DNA of 64,000 nt from Candidatus Hydrogenedentota bacterium. GTDB taxonomy: Bacteria; Hydrogenedentota; Hydrogenedentia; Hydrogenedentales; CAITNO01. This document shows positions 62,501 through 64,000 of this stretch, piece by piece. Below the pieces are notes generated by a model. The model was given only the letters and a program-made list of their open reading frames with translations. It ran no database searches and had not been told where the DNA came from. Where the stretch lies: assembly GCA_903893795.1 (NCBI GenBank), contig CAITNO010000146.1, forward strand, positions 1-64,000, given 5' to 3'. Within the stretch, counting starts at the first letter, position 1. Each line of letters begins with the position of its first letter. The position numbers were made by a program, and so were the translations under genes.

Positions 62501-64000
62501 ATGATTGCATTGAACAAAGCGCAACAGGCGGCGGTGGAGGCGGCGGAGGGTCCGACGCTGGTGCTTGCGGGCGCCGGCAGCGGCAAGACCCGCGTCATCA
62601 TCGAGCGCATGGCCTGGCTCGTGGAGGAGCGCGGCGTGGACCCTGCGCGCCTGCTGGCGCTTACCTTCACGAACAAGGCGGCGGCGGAAATGCGGTCGCG
62701 CCTGGTCGCGCGCCTTTCAGGGCGCATGGACCCGAGCCGTCCGGGCTCCTTTCTGGGGACCTTTCACTCCTTCGGTCTGCATGTGCTGCGCCGTGACATC
62801 GACCGGCTTGGCCGGAACAAGAACTTCACGGTGTGCGATGACCAGGACCAGAATTCACTCATAAAGCGGCTGGTCAAGGAATTGCCGCAGAGCTTCGAGC
62901 CCGTCACGCCGCGCGCGGCACTGTCGTGGATCAGCCGGCTCAAGCAGAACGTCGAAGTGCCGGACTGGGGGCACGACGCCAAGTATCCCGCCGAGGAGAG
63001 CTACCGCGAGCTGTGGAAACGCTATCACGCGGCGCTGGAGGCCTCTTCCACGCTCGACTTTGACGATCTGCTGGTGCTGCTGGTGCGTCTCTTTGACACG
63101 GACGACGACGCGCGCACCAAGTGGCAGCGTCGCTACACGCACATCCACGTGGACGAGTATCAGGACACGAACCGCGCCCAGTATCTCATCACGCGCTATC
63201 TGGGCGGTGAGCAGGGCAATATCTTCGCCGTCGGCGACGAGGACCAGAGCATCTACTCCTGGCGCGGCGCGGACATCAACAACATCCTCGACTTTGGCAA
63301 CGACTTTCCCCAGGCGGCGGTGTTTCGCTTGGAACAAAACTACCGCAGCACGCGCCCCATCCTGGACGCGGCAAACAGAGTGGTTTCGAACAACATCAAC
63401 CGGCTGGGCAAGTCGCTCTGGACGGACCGGGCCGAGGGAGCGCAGGTGCGCTATTACCTCGCGGAGCACGGCGACGAAGAGGGACGCTTTATCGTCGAGG
63501 ATATGGTCAAGCGCGGCCTTGCGCCGCGCGACACGGCCGTGCTCTACCGCACCAACGCGCAGGCGCGTTTGCTGGAAGAATCGCTGCTGCGACGCGGCAT
63601 CAACTACATCGTGGTCGGCGGCATCCGCTTTTACAGCCGCAAAGAAATCAAGGATATCGTCGCCTACCTGCGTTTGCTGGTGAACCCCCGCGACGACGAG
63701 TCGCTGCGGCGCATCATCAACGTGCCCACGCGTGGCATCGGCGGCATCACCCGCGACCGGTTTACCGAATATGCGGCCGCCCGGGGTTGTCCGCTCATAG
63801 AGGTGCTGCGCGAAACCGAAAGCGACGAGACACTGGCGGCGCGCGCGCGCCAGTCCGCCACCGAATTGGTCGCGCTGATTGACGACCTGTCCATCGAGGC
63901 GATCAAAGGACCTGTGGCGCCGCTGGTGGAAAACCTGCTGGAGCGCATCGGATACCGCGAATACGTCCGCCAGAGCGATGAAAAGGACTTCCGCTCCCGC
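62501..64000 (+). CDS. UvrD/PcrA/Rep-family DNA helicase, cut by the window edge
   Basis: The first 500 residues of a superfamily-1A 3'-5' DNA helicase are present, and the frame is open to the last base. Motifs in order are Q-motif LNKAQQAAV, Walker A AGAGSGKT (23-30), LTFTNKAAAEM (Ia), DEYQDTN (Walker B, D218-D222) and GDEDQSIYSWRGADI (III), then QNYRSTRPIL (IV). Such enzymes unwind DNA in repair or during replication restart. ATG 62501 has a weak ribosome site; a GTG at 62486 is possible. The family is certain; the choice among UvrD, PcrA and Rep is not. Confidence 0.93.
   Translation, partial: MIALNKAQQAAVEAAEGPTLVLAGAGSGKTRVIIERMAWLVEERGVDPARLLALTFTNKAAAEMRSRLVARLSGRMDPSRPGSFLGTFHSFGLHVLRRDIDRLGRNKNFTVCDDQDQNSLIKRLVKELPQSFEPVTPRAALSWISRLKQNVEVPDWGHDAKYPAEESYRELWKRYHAALEASSTLDFDDLLVLLVRLFDTDDDARTKWQRRYTHIHVDEYQDTNRAQYLITRYLGGEQGNIFAVGDEDQSIYSWRGADINNILDFGNDFPQAAVFRLEQNYRSTRPILDAANRVVSNNINRLGKSLWTDRAEGAQVRYYLAEHGDEEGRFIVEDMVKRGLAPRDTAVLYRTNAQARLLEESLLRRGINYIVVGGIRFYSRKEIKDIVAYLRLLVNPRDDESLRRIINVPTRGIGGITRDRFTEYAAARGCPLIEVLRETESDETLAARARQSATELVALIDDLSIEAIKGPVAPLVENLLERIGYREYVRQSDEKDFRSR

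Overview
The window is a roughly 60% GC bacterial chromosome segment with dense genes and no phage, plasmid or CRISPR signal. Several traits together suggest an environmental lineage near the PVC group (Planctomycetota, Lentisphaerota) or Hydrogenedentota, although no 16S is present. They are secreted glycosidases, Tat-type oxidoreductases, giant Ig-domain surface proteins ending in hydrophobic/basic sorting tails, TPR membrane proteins, a long chlamydia-like serine hydroxymethyltransferase and many small palindromic interspersed repeats. The phylum call is inference.

Layout. 1-2.1 kb: tRNA-Phe, tRNA-Thr, a terminator, a MerR-type HTH/receiver fusion, a Fur-family regulator and a uracil-DNA-glycosylase-like protein. 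2.2-8.4 kb (minus): three secreted glycoside hydrolases (GH2, GH5-like, fucosidase-like), separated and flanked by copies of a 96-bp inverted-repeat element. 8.4-12.4 kb: a 21-bp tandem array, an FN3 protein, two unknown genes and a 114-bp imperfect hairpin. 12.8-15 kb: leuCD with palindromic elements. 15.1-22.8 kb (minus): a SEC-C protein, a membrane/TPR protein, a FAD oxidoreductase, a heptose-type GHMP kinase and a flippase, which looks like a surface-polysaccharide locus. 22.9-24.7 kb: a lone groEL behind a textbook promoter and CIRCE operator. 25-30 kb: the glyoxylate shunt (aceBA) divergent from GTP-type PEP carboxykinase, with an operator-like palindrome between them; together these allow growth on acetate or fatty acids with gluconeogenesis. 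30.2-34.4 kb: a Gfo/Idh oxidoreductase and a membrane/TPR protein.

35.2-50.9 kb is the most unusual part. A consensus-like promoter drives three consecutive giant secreted proteins (about 1320, 1351 and 2462 residues) built from bacterial Ig-like domains. Two of them also carry PGRS-like glycine-rich domains. All end in a hydrophobic helix plus basic tail. The third contains an internal sorting tail of IPTL-CTERM type followed directly, in frame, by a complete signal peptide. It therefore reads as a two-in-one polyprotein precursor that could be cut into two separately anchored surface proteins.

51-64 kb: glyA-crcB, a zinc-ribbon protein, a cluster of palindromes, an Mrp-DUF971 carrier, a DUF2233 protein, radA-disA (DNA repair and c-di-AMP), the pyrimidine genes pyrK-pyrD and pyrF-pyrE, a GxxExxY protein flanked by inverted-repeat elements, and the start of a UvrD/PcrA helicase cut by the window edge.
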